Source: Scytalidium lignicola
Taxonomy: Eukaryota; Ascomycota; Leotiomycetes
Length of the DNA: 54,117 nucleotides
NCBI GenBank assembly: GCA_002812745.2
Contig: NCSJ02000293.1
Location: 1-54,117 of the forward strand
Reading direction: 5' to 3'
Part shown: positions 52,520 through 54,117 of the stretch, piece after piece
Numbering within the stretch: position 1 is the first letter of the stretch
Layout of the letters: each line of letters begins with the position of its first letter
Translations under genes and position numbers: made by a program
Notes under the pieces: generated by a model
Databases searched by the model: none
What the model was told of the DNA's origin: nothing
What the model saw: only the letters and a program-made list of their open reading frames with translations

Positions 52520-54117
52520 CTATGCATATAGGAAGTAGAAGCAGAAGAAGAATATAAAGACTTTGCCAAGACTCCGTGGCCCTGTCAACCTATCTCTTGT
52601 GCCACTCGTAACAAATGTAGGGGTAGTAGTCGTTGTTGTACTAGTCGTTGTAGACTGAACACGAGGAACTGACGCCGGTATACTCTCAGTGGTGGGTGGG
52701 AGTTCTAATGATAAACCAATTGGTGTTATAGACGAGATAGTGGCTTTAGGTATCTCCGTAGAGGTAGACTTGGTTTTATTGGTAGTAGCAGTCTTGGTAG
52801 TAGTTGTAGGCTTAGTGGTTATTGTCGCTAATTTCATTGTCTGAGAGATGGACGAAGTCATCGATATATGTGTTGTAGTTGATGTAGATATATTTATTGT
52901 CGTAGATTTAGATGTGTTCATCGGGGTAGACTTGATTGTAGTAGGAGTAGGAGTAATAGCTTTGGAGTTTGTGGTGGTTGTAGTAGCTTTGGAAGTTGTA
53001 GTGACAATTGTGGTAGTGATTGTGGTAATGGTTGTAGATTTAGTGGTAGTTGTAGGTTTAATGGTGGTAGTGGGCTTAATGGTGGTTGGAGTAGCTTTAG
53101 AAGTTGTAGTAGCGATTGTGCTGATGCTTGTAGGCTTAGTCGTGGTTATGGCAGCCTTGGAAGTTGTAGTAATGATTGTAGTAATGATTGTAGTGGTCGT
53201 TGTACGTTTAGTAGAGGTTGTGGGTATGGTGGTTGTAGTTGTATGCTTGGTAGTGGTTGTATGTTTGGTAGAGGTTGTAGGCTTAGTAGTAGTTGTAGGT
53301 ATAATAGTGGTAGATTTGGTAGTAGTTGTGGGTTTGGCGGTTGTAGGTTTAGTAGAGCTTATGAGTTTGGTAGTAGTTGTAGGCTTGGTAGAGGTTATGG
53401 GTTTGGTAGTAGTTGCAGGCTTGGTAGAGGTTGTAAGCTTAGTAGAAGTTGTAGGTTTAATAGTGGTGAGCTTAGTAGTAGTTGTGGGTTTAGTGGTGGT
53501 AGTAGGTTTAGTAGTGGTTGTGAGTTTGGTGGTTGTAGGTTTAGTGGTGGTTGTCGGTTTCGTAGAGGTTATAGGCTTGGTAGTAGTTGTAATTTTGGTA
53601 GAGGTTGTAGGTTTGGTAGTAAGTTTAGTGGTAGTTGTAGGTTTAGTGGTTGTAGATTTGGTAGTAGTTGTAGGTTTAGTGGTGCTAGAAAGTTTTAGTG
53701 GTGGTTGTGAGTTTGGTGGGTGCTGTCAGTTTAGTAGAGGTTGTGGATTTGGTAGTGGTTGTAGGTTTGGTAGCGGTTGTGGGCTTAGTAGTCGTGGGCT
53801 TAGTGGTTGTATGTTTGGTGGTTGTAAGCTTTGTGGTAGTTGTAGGTATAGTAGTTGTCGGTTTAGTAAAGGTTGTAGATTTGGTGGTGGTTGTATGTTT
53901 GGTAGTTGAAAGCTTGGTTGTAGTTGTAAGCTTTGTGGTGGTTGTAGGTTTGGTAGTTGTAGGTTTGGTAGTTGTTGTGGATTTGGTGGTAGTTGTAGGT
54001 GTGGTTGTAGGTTTAGTGGTTGTAGGTTTAGTGGTTGTAGGTTTAGTGGTTGTAGGTTTAGTGGTTGTAGGTTTAGTGGTTGTAGGTTTAGTGGTTGTAG
54101 GTTTAGTGGTTGTAGGT
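52520..54117 (-). CDS. Threonine-rich surface protein, C-terminal part, GPI-anchor-like tail
   Basis: The coding strand is minus and the gene runs off the right edge, so start and N-terminus are missing. The visible protein consists of Thr/Lys/Pro repeats such as PTTTK, TTTTKST and TTSTKPTT, turning into Thr/Ser/Ile sequence. It then has a short normal segment (TIPIGLSLELPPTTES-like) and ends RDRLTGPRSLGKVFIFFFCF YFLYA, a hydrophobic C-terminus as in GPI-attachment signals. Such mucin-like stalks are typical of O-mannosylated wall or plasma-membrane proteins. The reading frame is broken once at about 53692: upstream of it the repeats are open in one frame that ends KTF-stop, downstream they are open in another. 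No GT donor exists in the upstream repeats, so an intron is unlikely. A sequencing indel in simple repeats or a real frameshift are the options. Confidence 0.65.
54011..54117. repeat. 15-bp tandem repeat encoding PTTTK on the minus strand
   Basis: About seven perfect copies of GTTTAGTGGTTGTAG, continuing past the window edge. On the minus strand each copy encodes Pro-Thr-Thr-Thr-Lys in the stalk of the threonine-rich protein. Confidence 0.9.

Noticed and set aside
52848..53909. 353-codon plus-strand open frame, Val- then Gly/Cys-rich
   Set aside because: Pure low-complexity antisense reading of the Thr/Lys/Pro stalk; the minus strand gives a biologically sensible wall-protein tail.
1..54117. 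tRNA or rRNA genes and CRISPR arrays
   Set aside because: No cloverleaf with A and B boxes, no rRNA-like segment and no spaced direct-repeat array could be found by eye.

Overview
The window is nuclear DNA of a filamentous ascomycete (Pezizomycotina). The genes are dense and lie on both strands. They carry short introns of mostly 45-80 nt with GTRNGT donors, CTAAC/CTAAT-like branch sites and YAG acceptors. The gene content is typical of this group: HacA with an Ire1-type intron, a CFEM/GPI wall protein, the complex I 21 kDa subunit, Mec1/UVSB and Isn1. The fairly AT-rich flanks and overall protein character make a leotiomycete my best guess, but that is inference.

Left part (1-13.7 kb). A repetitive GPI-anchored CFEM wall protein (1368-4583) is followed by the ESCRT-III protein Did2/CHMP1 (5388-6234). 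Next comes a less ordinary segment. An uncharacterised coiled-coil protein (9227-7063, minus) and an Hsp70-like ATPase (9912-12473, plus) are transcribed away from each other from a 684-bp gap. Beyond the Hsp70-like gene lie a truncated copy of the Ski2 helicase C-terminus (12827-13060, minus) and further frame-broken coding remnants. This is the most accessory-looking part of the window.

Middle (13.6-38.7 kb). These are housekeeping genes: Csm3/Swi3 replication-fork protection factor, complex I 21 kDa subunit, tRNA adenosine deaminase Tad2, the unfolded-protein-response factor HacA after a 3-kb gene-poor interval, the ATR-type checkpoint kinase Mec1/UVSB over 8 kb, Cox16, a PARP-type zinc-finger protein without a catalytic domain, Mediator subunit Med17, and IMP-specific 5'-nucleotidase Isn1.

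Right part (38.7-54.1 kb). A small class I O-methyltransferase, the mitochondrial membrane protein Mcp1, a C2H2 zinc-finger protein, pyruvate dehydrogenase E1 beta, autophagy E2-like enzyme Atg3, a CCDC97/DUF2052 protein, a HCxAGKDRTG protein phosphatase, mitoribosomal protein mS45 (Mrps35/Bot1), the transcription repressor NC2 beta, and finally the 3' part of a threonine-rich, probably GPI-anchored surface protein that runs off the right edge.

The genes do not form one pathway. They are a normal eukaryotic chromosome segment with several mitochondrial genes (complex I, Cox16, Mcp1, Pdb1, mS45) and genome-maintenance genes (Csm3, Mec1). Five ambiguous bases (N) occur. Three of them, at 11312, 35126 and 49594, sit in coding homopolymers, and in each case leaving the N out gives an intact reading frame, so they look like assembly artefacts rather than mutations.
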